Assembly (NCBI RefSeq): GCF_020697055.1
Contig: NZ_JAJFBP010000001.1
Location: forward strand, 1-64,000
DNA length: 64,000 bases
Origin: Panacagrimonas sp.
Lineage (GTDB): Bacteria > Pseudomonadota > Gammaproteobacteria > Nevskiales > Nevskiaceae
Direction: 5' to 3'
Shown here: positions 1 to 7,940 of the stretch, one piece after another
How the letters are laid out: the number at the start of each line of letters is the position of its first letter
Position numbering within the stretch: the first letter of the stretch is position 1
Notes under the pieces: model-generated
Told to the model about the DNA's origin: nothing
Seen by the model: only the letters and a program-made list of their open reading frames with translations
Database searches by the model: none
Program-made: the position numbers and the translations under genes

Positions 1-3000
1 GGGCGTGGGCGTCGGAGCGGGAGTGGGCGTCGGCGCCGGCGCCGGCGCCGGCGTCGGAGCAGGAGCCGCCCCGCCTTCCAGATTGCGGTAGCGCGCGTAT
101 TGCGCCGGATCGCTCTTCTGCAGAACCGCGAGGCACTGGCTGCGACGGGTGTCGACGATGGAGCCGCGTCGCTTCGATTCGCGATCCAGGTCCGCCGCGC
201 AGCCCGCGACCTCATAACGACCGCGGGCCGCGAGCAGCGCCGACGTGCGCAGCACCGACAGTCCGCGATCGACCGACTTGATCGCGTTGTCGTAATCGGG
301 CTTGGCGGCGAACCGCTCGGCCTGCCTGAGCGCGCCCTCGGCGATCTGCTTGGGTCCCTCGGTGTTGGCGTAGGCGTTCGCGGGATCGAGCTTGCGCAGC
401 TGCTGCAACGCGTTGATCGCGTCCGGCACTTCGGCGGCAGCGGACTTCAGCGCGATCGTGCGCTCCAGTTCCTGGATCTTGAACTGCTTCTGTTCCTGCT
501 CGCGCGACGCGCTGTCCTGGAGCTCGAGCGTCTCGAAGCGCGATCGGGCCGCCTTGAGCGCGGCGGATTGCGGCGCCCGACGCGCGCCCGCGTCGGCGAC
601 CTGTCGCGCGGCGGCGTAGCTCTTCTCCTGCGCCAGCTTGTCGACGCGTTCGGCATACGCGGCGCCTAGCGACTCGATCATCGGCGGCAACGCGGGGTCG
701 GTCATGCCGCGCGTGGCAGCGAGCGCGTTGTCGACCGCCTTCTGCCATTCGGGTGTGAAGCTTTTCTGCTTGATCAGGTCGTCGAGCTTGGCGATCTGCG
801 CCGCCTGCGACTTGCGCCGGCCGTCCTCGACCTTGGCCGGGAGCGCGGCCAGTCGCTTGTCGGTCGCGTCGACCGCCGCGGCGCGCGCCGCCAGCGGTTC
901 GGCGCGCGTGAAGTCGCCGCTGTCGATCGTCTCCGACACCAGGCGATCCAGCGTCTGCGCAAATTGTTCGCGACGGCTGGCGATGCTGCCCGCGTCGGTC
1001 TTTCCGGCGACCGACTTGAACGCGTTGTCGACGTCGCCGATCCAGGCGGTCGTCGCCGCCGGGCGCGCGATCAGCTGATCGATGCGCGCCAGGTTCAGGC
1101 GAACGCGATCGGCCTCGGTGGCGGCCTCGGCGATGCGTCGTTCACTGGCGGAGTTGACGGCGCGCAGCTGTCGATCCAGGCGATCGTCGTCCGGCAGCAG
1201 TTCGAGACCCAGGCGCGCGGAATCCGCGGCGGCTTCGAGATTGTCGGCGCGCAGGTTGGTGACCGACTGCGCCAGCAGCATGCTCGACAGCGACTGGCCG
1301 AGCTTGCCCAGGTCGGCGTCGTCCTCGCCGACGGCCTCGCGTGCGCTGAGCCAGGCATCGCGCAGCTTTGCGCGCCAGTCGGGGGTGTCGGTCGAGGCGT
1401 TGAGCAGGGCGGCGACCGCGTCGATGCGCTGCTTGCGCTGCGCCCGTGCCGCGGCCAGCCGCTTTTCTTCGTCCGCCATCGAGGCGATCTGCTCGCCTCG
1501 GGCCTTCAGATCGGATTCGAGGGGTTTGAGCGTCGCGGCCGCGAGGTAAGGCCGCGCGAGCTCGATGCGCTGACGCGCCGTCTCGATCTGCGTGGAAGGG
1601 TCGAGCTGTGGATCGTTCAGGCTCTCGCGGACGCCGCGTTCGAAGCCCTGGCCGATCCGTCCGTCCTTCAGCAGCGGCTGCGTCGGATCGATCGCACGGA
1701 CCGCTTCGAGCACCGAGAGCAAGGCCTTGCCATCGTCCTTGGCGTTCTTGAACAGGCCCGCATCGATCTGCTTGCTGAATTCGTCGTTGAGCCGCGACAG
1801 CTGCGTGTTGCGATCTGCCTCGAGTCCGACGCCGAGTTCATTGACCCAGGCGGAATCGGAACCGTACATGCCGACCGCGAGCGCAACGACCTTCTGCGCC
1901 TTGTCGTAGTCGTAGCGCCCCTGGTCGGGCTTCCAGTAGCGGGCGAGGGTGCCGTAGAAGATGCCCTTGATCTCGTCGCGCCGGTCCTCGCGGATCCGTT
2001 TCTGGTCGTCCGGATCGAGTTTCTCCAGGCGCTGCACCAGCACCGCCGCATCGGCGCACTCGGAGTTGCCGATGCACTTTTCGACGCCGGAGACCTTGCT
2101 GCCGTAGAGCAGCGTCATCACCAGCCAGGCCAGCAGGATCAGGGCGACGACACCGCCCGCACCGGCGGCGATCAGCGGCAGCATCTTTTCGCGTTTCGTG
2201 CGCGGACGCAGTCCTTCGACGAACTCGCCGGCGCTGGCGACGCGATCCTCCCGGCGGAACGCGAGGCCGCGCTGCAGCGTGCGCCACTGCAGCTTGCTGA
2301 GCGTGGGGATGCGCTTGGGCACCAGCCCCTGCTTCATCGCCTGCTCGGCGTTGATCTTGCTGAACGGATGGCCGCCGCCGAGCATTTCGTAGGCGACGCA
2401 GGCCAGCGCGTACAGGTCGTCCTGCGGCTCCGGATCCTTGCCCTGCAGCATCTCGAGGCTGGCGTAGGCCGGGGTCAGCGCGCCGAGCGAGCCGGCATCG
2501 AACACCGTCTGCTCGCCCACCGCATCGGTACGCGCCTTGCCGGCACGGGCGATGCCGAAGTCGAACACCTTGGGCACGCGCGACGATGTGAGCATCACGT
2601 TGCCGGGCTTGAAGTCCGAGTGCACGACGCCGTCGCGGTGCGCGCGCTCGAGGCCGCGGCCCATGCCTTCGATGATCGGGAACGCCTCCTCGATCGGCAT
2701 GCCCTTGCCGTCGAGGCTGCGGATCAGGTTCTTCAGATCCTCGCCGTCGACGTACTCCATCGTCATGAAGACGATCGTGCCGTCCTTGTCGAAGTCGTAG
2801 ACGCGCACGATGTTGTCGTGCGCGAGCTGCTGCGAGCGGCGCGATTCACGCTGCAGCGCGATCAGCGAATCGGGATGCTGGCGGAATTCATCGTTCAGGA
2901 CCTTGACCGCGACCCGGGGATTTCGGTCGCGCGCCTCGACCTTGCGTTCGTCGAGCGCCAGGAACACCACGCCCATGCCGCCGGTGCCGATCTTCTTTTC

Positions 3001-3873
3001 GAGAACGAAGCGATCCTTGAGGCGGGATCCGACGTCGACCTTCTCCTCGGGCGCATCGGCTTCGGCAAGCTTGCGCCAGGCGCGGGCGCTGCCGCCGCTG
3101 GTGCCGCTCGTGCCGGTCCCGGAAGCGGTGGACGTCCCGGTACGCGAGCCCGTGTGCGATCCGGTCCGCGAACCGGTGACCGAAGTCTGGGTCGGGCTGG
3201 GTCGCTTGTCCTGCGGCAGCAACCGCGTGCCGTCGTCGCTGAACTCGGGCGCATTGAACATCTGCGTCGCGTCGTCGGGCGGGGATGCGGCAGGTGTTCG
3301 CGGTGGCGGTACCGGCGGTGCCCCGCGCGCTGCGGTGGGCGGCAGCATGCGGGTGGCGTCGTCCTCGTCCTCGTCGTCGTCAGCGGGCTTGTTCGACGAC
3401 GCCATGATCGTCGCGTCGAAGTTCTGCGGCGGCTTGGGCGCGGGTGGCGGCGTTGCAGGCGGCCGCGGGCCGGTCTGCGTCGTGGTTGGGGAGGGCGGCT
3501 TGGACGGCGGAACCAGCGAAACCGGACTGATGATGGTCCCGCCCACAGGATCGTCGTCGTCCCGCGCCGGCGGCTTGGGCGACACCGGCGGCAGCTGCGA
3601 AGGCGGGATGAAGACCGTGCGGTCCTCGGGCGGCACGATCGGCGTGCGCGTCCGGGTGATCGTGTTGCCCTGGAGTTCCGACAGCTTGGTCTTCACCGCG
3701 CGAAAGAGCCGCGGGTCGATCTTGCTGTCGCGCAGGAGCGCGTCGAGATCCTCGAGCTCGCGCGTGTGCGTTTCGTCCTCGATCCGGCCGCGCGAATTGA
3801 GATGGCTGACGAGGTCGGCCAGGCTCAGGCGACCGAGTCGCACGTCGTCCAGCCATTGGCGGATCTGGGTCAT
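1..3873 (-). CDS. Membrane serine/threonine protein kinase with large extracytoplasmic region (C-terminus beyond window)
   Basis: The frame opens with ATG at 3873 (GAGG just upstream) and stays open for 1291 codons to the window edge, so the C-terminus is missing. Residues 1-280 are a low-complexity Pro/Thr/Asp-rich region with five acidic-x-Thr-x-hydrophobic motifs (T86, T155, T174, T203, T216). The kinase domain spans about 288-550: glycine loop GTGGMG at 296-301, VAVKV with K324, catalytic loop HSDFKPGN (D420, K422), and DFG with D438. The usual Arg before the catalytic Asp is Ser, so this is a non-RD kinase. One membrane helix lies at about 567-590. About 700 helical, Ala/Arg/Lys/Glu-rich residues follow and should be periplasmic; the visible end is a Pro/Thr/Ala repeat. 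The PP2C gene ends 6 bp upstream, so kinase and phosphatase are probably co-expressed and antagonistic. The target is unknown. Confidence 0.93.
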   Translation of the reverse strand, partial: MTQIRQWLDDVRLGRLSLADLVSHLNSRGRIEDETHTRELEDLDALLRDSKIDPRLFRAVKTKLSELQGNTITRTRTPIVPPEDRTVFIPPSQLPPVSPKPPARDDDDPVGGTIISPVSLVPPSKPPSPTTTQTGPRPPATPPPAPKPPQNFDATIMASSNKPADDDEDEDDATRMLPPTAARGAPPVPPPRTPAASPPDDATQMFNAPEFSDDGTRLLPQDKRPSPTQTSVTGSRTGSHTGSRTGTSTASGTGTSGTSGGSARAWRKLAEADAPEEKVDVGSRLKDRFVLEKKIGTGGMGVVFLALDERKVEARDRNPRVAVKVLNDEFRQHPDSLIALQRESRRSQQLAHDNIVRVYDFDKDGTIVFMTMEYVDGEDLKNLIRSLDGKGMPIEEAFPIIEGMGRGLERAHRDGVVHSDFKPGNVMLTSSRVPKVFDFGIARAGKARTDAVGEQTVFDAGSLGALTPAYASLEMLQGKDPEPQDDLYALACVAYEMLGGGHPFSKINAEQAMKQGLVPKRIPTLSKLQWRTLQRGLAFRREDRVASAGEFVEGLRPRTKREKMLPLIAAGAGGVVALILLAWLVMTLLYGSKVSGVEKCIGNSECADAAVLVQRLEKLDPDDQKRIREDRRDEIKGIFYGTLARYWKPDQGRYDYDKAQKVVALAVGMYGSDSAWVNELGVGLEADRNTQLSRLNDEFSKQIDAGLFKNAKDDGKALLSVLEAVRAIDPTQPLLKDGRIGQGFERGVRESLNDPQLDPSTQIETARQRIELARPYLAAATLKPLESDLKARGEQIASMADEEKRLAAARAQRKQRIDAVAALLNASTDTPDWRAKLRDAWLSAREAVGEDDADLGKLGQSLSSMLLAQSVTNLRADNLEAAADSARLGLELLPDDDRLDRQLRAVNSASERRIAEAATEADRVRLNLARIDQLIARPAATTAWIGDVDNAFKSVAGKTDAGSIASRREQFAQTLDRLVSETIDSGDFTRAEPLAARAAAVDATDKRLAALPAKVEDGRRKSQAAQIAKLDDLIKQKSFTPEWQKAVDNALAATRGMTDPALPPMIESLGAAYAERVDKLAQEKSYAAARQVADAGARRAPQSAALKAARSRFETLELQDSASREQEQKQFKIQELERTIALKSAAAEVPDAINALQQLRKLDPANAYANTEGPKQIAEGALRQAERFAAKPDYDNAIKSVDRGLSVLRTSALLAARGRYEVAGCAADLDRESKRRGSIVDTRRSQCLAVLQKSDPAQYARYRNLEGGAAPAPTPAPAPAPTPTPAPTPTP

Positions 3874-3879
3874 CCTCGA

Positions 3880-4596
3880 TCAGCCCTCGACCCGTACGAC
3901 GACCACGGTGATGTTGTCTCGCGCGCCGCGTGCCAGGCAGGTGTCGACCAGCGAGTCCCCGATTTCCTTGACCTGCGTGGAAGCACCGAGCGCAACGGCG
4001 ATCTCGGCGTCGGACATCTCCTTGGTGATGCCGTCCGAGCAGAGCAGGAACACGTCGTTGGCGGCAGCGTCGCTGACGACCCACTCCACCACGAGGTTGG
4101 ACTCGGCGCCGACGGCGCGCACCAGCGCTCCGGCGTGGGCGTTGCTCTGCAGATCGGCGGCGCTGAACTGCCCGGTCGACATCATTTCGCGAGCCTGGTT
4201 GTGGTCGGTGGTCAGCTGACGCAGACCGTTGGCGCTCAGACGATAGAGGCGGCTGTCACCGGCCCAGGCGCCGAGCATGTAGTGACCCGCATCGGCCAAC
4301 ACGACAGCGGTGGATCCGACCATCTGCAGCCGATGCTCCTGCGCATAGCCGATCAGTTCGGCATTGACAGCCGTCAACGCATCCTCGACGCGATCGACGT
4401 AGTCGACCGCATTGGGCGTGCGGACGACCTCGCGCAGTTGACGCACGATCGCCTGGCTGGCGATGTCGCCTGCCTCGTGTCCGCCCATGCCGTCGGCCAC
4501 CGCCCACAGTCGGTTGTCCGGATCGTCGAGATACGAGTCCTCGTTATGCGAGCGCACCGTTCCCCGGTCGGATCGTCCGTACGAACTCGTCAGCAA
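3880..4596 (-). CDS. PP2C-family serine/threonine protein phosphatase
   Basis: The 238-residue protein has the metal-binding and catalytic motifs of bacterial PP2C (Stp/PrpC) phosphatases: RSHNED at 15-20, VADGMGGHEAGD at 33-44, CSDGITKEMSD, and a terminal RDNITVVVV. It should remove phosphate from Ser/Thr in a metal-dependent (Mn/Mg) reaction in the cytoplasm. No in-frame ATG lies near the domain start; the frame extends further upstream but without homology, so the TTG at 4596 preceded by a G-rich stretch is preferred. It sits 6 bp ahead of the kinase gene in the same direction, the usual kinase/phosphatase pairing, and probably resets that kinase and its substrates. Confidence 0.9.
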   Translation of the reverse strand: MLTSSYGRSDRGTVRSHNEDSYLDDPDNRLWAVADGMGGHEAGDIASQAIVRQLREVVRTPNAVDYVDRVEDALTAVNAELIGYAQEHRLQMVGSTAVVLADAGHYMLGAWAGDSRLYRLSANGLRQLTTDHNQAREMMSTGQFSAADLQSNAHAGALVRAVGAESNLVVEWVVSDAAANDVFLLCSDGITKEMSDAEIAVALGASTQVKEIGDSLVDTCLARGARDNITVVVVRVEG

Positions 4597-4714
4597 GAGG
4601 CCCCCAGCCGTCCGCCGTCTTTGGAATGCGTGCGAACCTAACACTCGCGCACGCGAGTTCCAAGGTCGGACATTTGCTCGGGTTCCACTCGACTGCGAAC
4701 CGCGTCGCGATGTT

Positions 4715-5125
4715 TCAACCGACGCGACGAAGTCCCATGCGGATAGCACGTTCGAGTACGAAGGCGAGCACCGCGCCCGCGCCGGGCAGATGTGATCCGA
4801 ACTCGATCGTCCACGTCACGCGACTTCCGTCACCGGATTCTGCGAAATCGATGTGCCCACGATGGTCGCGGATCGGAAACCCGCCACGGGTGATGCGGTA
4901 GTCGATCGAGCGATCGCGCTCCAGCGCCGTCACCGTCTCTTCTATTCCCACCGGACCCACGCCGATCTTGCGGACCGAACCCACGCCGTTGGGGTCTGCG
5001 TCGCCGTCGCGGATCCGTCGAACCGGCGCGCCGAACACCTTCCCGAGCCGGTTGTGATCGGATAGCGCTTCGAACAGCTGGGAGACGGGCAGGCGCGACT
5101 GGTGCGTCAGTTCGATGCGGTGCAT
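4715..5125 (-). CDS. SRPBCC (START-like) ligand-binding domain protein
   Basis: The 136-residue protein has the pattern of the SRPBCC / polyketide-cyclase-like fold: an N-terminal strand (MHRIELTHQS), a helix with PVSQLFEALSDHNRLGKVFG, a central sheet with GVGSVRKIGVGP, and a long C-terminal helix closing the hydrophobic pocket (VLAFVLERAIRMGL). Such proteins bind lipids or small hydrophobic molecules; the ligand cannot be predicted. The ATG lies inside the 3' end of the LuxI-like gene, a 19-bp overlap in another frame, which suggests translational coupling. It is not RatA, which shares the fold and often lies near smpB but has a different sequence. No membrane segment or signal peptide is seen. 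Confidence 0.82.
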   Translation of the reverse strand: MHRIELTHQSRLPVSQLFEALSDHNRLGKVFGAPVRRIRDGDADPNGVGSVRKIGVGPVGIEETVTALERDRSIDYRITRGGFPIRDHRGHIDFAESGDGSRVTWTIEFGSHLPGAGAVLAFVLERAIRMGLRRVG

Positions 5126-5754
5126 TTTTCTTTGAGCAGGAGGGCGCGCGTGTGCGCGTCCAGATCGATCCAGCAGGCCACCGACATCGAACATCCGATC
5201 CGGGTCGGAGCGGCGATCCGATGGACGATCAGGCCGGTATGGGCCAGGAGTCGCTCGACCGCGAGGCTGACGACGAACACGAAGCGCGATATCTGGTTGT
5301 CGATCCCGAATCGAACGGCCTCGCGCAGGACGGCACGCACCTTCCACTTGGGTTCGAGACGAGCGCGACTGCGCCGACTCCGGTTGATCACGAACCGACT
5401 GATCTCCCAGACGCTCGGATCGTTGGGGGCGGGCGCCCCTGCCAGCAGCTGCGGGAAGACTTCGCCGAGCATCGACCCGCGATGGGTGGGCCGAAGTCTC
5501 CAGCCACCGGACGGCGCGTCGCCGCAGTCCGTGCCGAGCACGTAGATGCTGTCGGCGTCGTCGAACCGGTCGTACTCGTGACCATCCCGACCGGTCACGT
5601 CCCAGATGAAGGGCGCGTCAGGATCTGCGGAGCGATGCCGAGATCGGGCAGCAGAGATCCGCCTGCCGCCCATGTTCCTCGCCGGAACCCACGCCGGGAG
5701 AAGGGCGCCACGCACGGCACGAAGATGTTGGAGAGGTGCTGCTTCCTGGAGCAT
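5107..5754 (-). CDS. LuxI-family acyl-homoserine-lactone synthase (divergent N-terminus)
   Basis: The 215-residue protein carries the LuxI core: W51-D-V, then E60-Y-D62-R-F-D65 (matching E-x-D-x-[FY]-D), Y71-V-L, R86-L-R-P-T, M95-L-G-E-V-F-P, and W116-E117-I-S-R120-F. LuxI enzymes make acyl-homoserine-lactone signals from S-adenosylmethionine and acyl-ACP. The N-terminal part is unusual. The first helix (LRAVRGALL) lacks the standard R-x3-F-x2-[KR]-x2-W spacing, and about 25 extra residues precede W51, so the conserved Arg and Phe that normally bind substrate cannot be placed. The ATG at 5754 follows GGGGGGC. The gene overlaps the SRPBCC gene by 19 bp. No LuxR-type receptor with an autoinducer domain is in the window. 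Confidence 0.8.
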   Translation of the reverse strand: MLQEAAPLQHLRAVRGALLPAWVPARNMGGRRISAARSRHRSADPDAPFIWDVTGRDGHEYDRFDDADSIYVLGTDCGDAPSGGWRLRPTHRGSMLGEVFPQLLAGAPAPNDPSVWEISRFVINRSRRSRARLEPKWKVRAVLREAVRFGIDNQISRFVFVVSLAVERLLAHTGLIVHRIAAPTRIGCSMSVACWIDLDAHTRALLLKEKCTASN

Positions 5755-5897
5755 CTTGCCCCCCGGCAAGGTTCCGATCTGCGTCGACCCGAAATGTCGC
5801 AGGTAGACACTACTTGAAGAATAGTCAGCAGGTCAATGAAATCGGGGGAATTTCGTTCCAGAGCGTCACGTTTATGTGCGCCGGTGGGACCGTCAAC

Positions 5898-5923
5898 GAA
5901 AAAGCCCGCAGTTTTGCGGGCTT
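5898..5923 (-). terminator. Intrinsic terminator downstream of ssrA
   Basis: On the minus strand a 7-bp stem AGCCCGC / GCGGGCT with a 6-base loop is followed by five Ts. It lies 38 bp past the 3' end of tmRNA and ahead of the luxI-like gene, separating the two transcripts. Confidence 0.88.
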
Positions 5924-5960
5924 GCTCGTCACGGCTACAGCCTTGCAGCGGACAGATAAA

Positions 5961-6314
5961 TGGTGGAGCTGGCGGGAATCGAACCCGCGTCCGACAACCA
6001 TCCACGCCGAAGATCTACATGCTTAGCCTGTCTTTGGTTTTCATCGCAGGCTTCCCGACCGGCAGGGATCGCCAACGCCTATCCCCTTGGGGTTTTCGTC
6101 TCTCGGCGAAGGGCGCGCTTCGAGCTTAGTTGATGAGAGTCGACGGTTGATTCAGGGGCATCAACACCACCTGGTCAACCGCTCGCCGGGTTAAGCGGCG
6201 AGGGCGTAGTTCGCGTCGTTCGCAACTAGCTTGTTTGCACGGCGTTTAACGAGTGGCTATGCAACTCGGCATGCACGTCGGGCTTCCAGTCACCGTCGAG
6301 CCCAGATCAGCCCC
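5961..6314 (-). ncRNA. ssrA: Transfer-messenger RNA (tmRNA)
   Basis: The molecule starts GGGGCTGATC and ends CAGCTCCACCA, pairing into a 7-bp acceptor stem with encoded CCA. The 3' part holds the T-arm GGTTCGATTCC, and the 5' part the D-like sequence of alanyl tRNA-like domains. The tag reading frame at 6223-6191 encodes ANDANYALAA followed by TAA, close to the E. coli tag ANDENYALAA. tmRNA with SmpB rescues ribosomes stalled on truncated messages and marks the unfinished protein for ClpXP proteolysis. The smpB gene ends 47 bp upstream on the same strand, and a terminator follows. Confidence 0.98.
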
Positions 6315-6361
6315 GTCGTACGGCGGTAAGACTACCACGTGAACCGCAGGTTCCCTTGGCG

Positions 6362-6880
6362 TCAGCCGCGAGCCCGCATCAGGCGACCCTTTTCGCGCTG
6401 CCAGTCCTTTTCCTTGATGTCGGCGCGCTTGTCGTGCTGCTTCTTGCCCTTGGCCAGACCGATCTGCAGCTTCGCGCGCCCGCGGGTCCAGTGCAGGTCG
6501 AGCGGCACGATGGTGTAGCCCGCGCGTTCCACCTTGCCGATCAGCTGCGCGAGTTGGCGCTCGTGCAGCAGCAGCTTGCGCGTCCGCGTCGGCTCGGGAT
6601 TGACGTGGGTGGAAGCCTGTTTGAGCGGCGTGAAATGCGCGCCGATCAGGAACGCCTCGCGGTTGCGGATGACCACGTAGGCCTCGGTGACTTGGGCGCG
6701 GCCGTCGCGAAGGCTCTTGACCTCCCAACCGGCGAGCACCAGTCCGGCTTCGTACGTGTCCTCGATGAAGTACTCGTGTCGAGCGCGGCGATTGACCGCG
6801 ATGAAGCGGTGCTCGCCGTCGTCGGCTTCGGTCTTGGATGACTTCTTCTTGCTTGAGCCCTGCCCATTCGACGCGGTCAT
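6362..6880 (-). CDS. smpB: SsrA-binding protein SmpB
   Basis: The 172-residue protein has the SmpB oligonucleotide-binding barrel ([17 protein letters not shown], then [14 protein letters not shown]) and the basic C-terminal tail ([20 protein letters not shown]) that enters the empty mRNA channel of a stalled ribosome. The first 20 residues form a Lys/Ser-rich extension longer than in E. coli. SmpB binds the tRNA-like part of tmRNA and brings it to the ribosome. The ssrA gene follows directly; glk is divergent, 49 bp away, so both promoters must lie in that short gap or within coding sequence. Confidence 0.97.
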   Translation of the reverse strand: MTASNGQGSSKKKSSKTEADDGEHRFIAVNRRARHEYFIEDTYEAGLVLAGWEVKSLRDGRAQVTEAYVVIRNREAFLIGAHFTPLKQASTHVNPEPTRTRKLLLHERQLAQLIGKVERAGYTIVPLDLHWTRGRAKLQIGLAKGKKQHDKRADIKEKDWQREKGRLMRARG

Positions 6881-6929
6881 GCGGGCAAGTATACGAAGCG
6901 CAGCCGGCGGCTTGCTTCGTCGACAGCGG

Positions 6930-7895
6930 ATGGTGCAGCGTTCGCGAATGAATTCCGCAGCCGATGCCCGCGTGCTGGTCGCCGATGTCGGAGGAACGAA
7001 CTGTCGTTTCGCGCTCGGCCGGCGCGATCGGGAATCGATCGAGCTCGAGCACGTCCAGGTCGTGCCGACCCCCAGTGAAGGCTTCGACGTCGCGGCGCGT
7101 CGCTACCTGGCCGACGCGGGAGGCGCGAATCCCGCCGCCATCGGCGTGGCGGCCGCCGGTCGCGTTCGACGCGACGGCGATCGATCCTGGATCGCGCTGA
7201 CCAACACGCCGCTCGTGCTCGACCGGCAGTCGCTCGGACGTCTCTGCGGGGGTCGCGCCCTGCTGGCCAACGACCTGGCGGCGGTCGCCGCGGCGCTGCC
7301 GCACCTGCGTCCCGGCGATGCGAGCGCTTTCGGTCCCGATCTGCCGTCGGTCGCGGGACATCGTGTGGTGCTGGGCGTCGGGACCGGTCTGGGCGCGGCG
7401 CTGCTGACCGAGCGCGGCGAGACCGTCGATACCGAAGCCGGGCATGCCGATCTTCCATGCGTCAGGCAGGACGAGCATCGCTGGTGCGGCGAGCTGGGCC
7501 GAACCGGACGCGTGTCGATCGAGCATGTGTTGTGCGGCTCGGGGCTGCTGCGACTGCATGCGGTCGTCGCCTCCGAGTCCCTGGATTCGGTCGACGCGCT
7601 TCTGGACAGATGGCGGCAGGGCGATGCGGCGGCGCGGGCCACGTTGTCGGCTTTTGCGACGTGGCTGGGCCGCGTAGCGGGCAACCTCGTGCTGAGCGCC
7701 GGTGCGTGGGGTGGCGTGTCGCTGATCGGAGGCGTGATCTCCGGCCTGGGGCCCGCGCTAGATCCCGCTGCGTTTCGTCGAGGGTTCGAGGACAAGGCGC
7801 CATTTGCGCGGGATCTGGCCGCCGTTCCGGTTCATCGGATCCTGCATCCGCAGCCCGCGCTGCTGGGTATGGCGGCACTGGCGTTGCGCGCCTGA
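6930..7895 (+). CDS. glk: Glucokinase
   Basis: The 321-residue protein matches bacterial glucokinases (ASKHA fold): phosphate-1 motif [15 protein letters not shown] near the N-terminus, [10 protein letters not shown], the phosphate-2 region [13 protein letters not shown], and EAGHADLP with the sugar-contacting Glu and His. It phosphorylates glucose to glucose-6-phosphate with ATP in the cytoplasm. Two in-frame ATGs are possible, at 6930 and 6948; the first is listed because AGCGG lies just upstream, but the second would leave the domain intact. It is divergent from smpB and followed 45 bp later by a sodium-coupled transporter gene. No sugar transporter is adjacent. Confidence 0.93.
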   Translation: MVQRSRMNSAADARVLVADVGGTNCRFALGRRDRESIELEHVQVVPTPSEGFDVAARRYLADAGGANPAAIGVAAAGRVRRDGDRSWIALTNTPLVLDRQSLGRLCGGRALLANDLAAVAAALPHLRPGDASAFGPDLPSVAGHRVVLGVGTGLGAALLTERGETVDTEAGHADLPCVRQDEHRWCGELGRTGRVSIEHVLCGSGLLRLHAVVASESLDSVDALLDRWRQGDAAARATLSAFATWLGRVAGNLVLSAGAWGGVSLIGGVISGLGPALDPAAFRRGFEDKAPFARDLAAVPVHRILHPQPALLGMAALALRA

Positions 7896-7940
7896 TCCGC
7901 GCGGTGCGTCCTCCTCCCGGATCCGCCCCTACACTGCGCC

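Noticed and set aside
1-60. GGCGCCGGCGCC-type simple repeat at the left edge
   Set aside because: It translates on the minus strand as an uninterrupted Ala-Pro/Thr-Pro repeat continuing the kinase frame, so it is a coding low-complexity tail rather than an intergenic satellite.
1-4596. Part of a type VI secretion cluster (kinase/phosphatase pair)
   Set aside because: PpkA/PppA pairs occur in such clusters, but no Tss, Hcp or VgrG gene is visible in the window; the left side is unseen, so this cannot be supported.
964-4641. A 1225-codon open frame on the plus strand
   Set aside because: It is antisense to the kinase and phosphatase genes, has no recognisable domain, and has the Arg/Ala/Leu/Asp-rich composition typical of mirror frames in high-GC DNA. 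The minus strand frame has clear kinase motifs.
4715-5125. The SRPBCC gene as ratA
   Set aside because: It shares the fold class only; the sequence lacks the RatA pattern and the gene overlaps luxI rather than lying with rnfH.
5755-5897. A possible lux box upstream of the luxI-like gene
   Set aside because: ACCTG-like halves are present, but no 18-20 bp dyad with the expected spacing could be found. A TTGACC -35 candidate exists, but the spacing to a -10 is poor.
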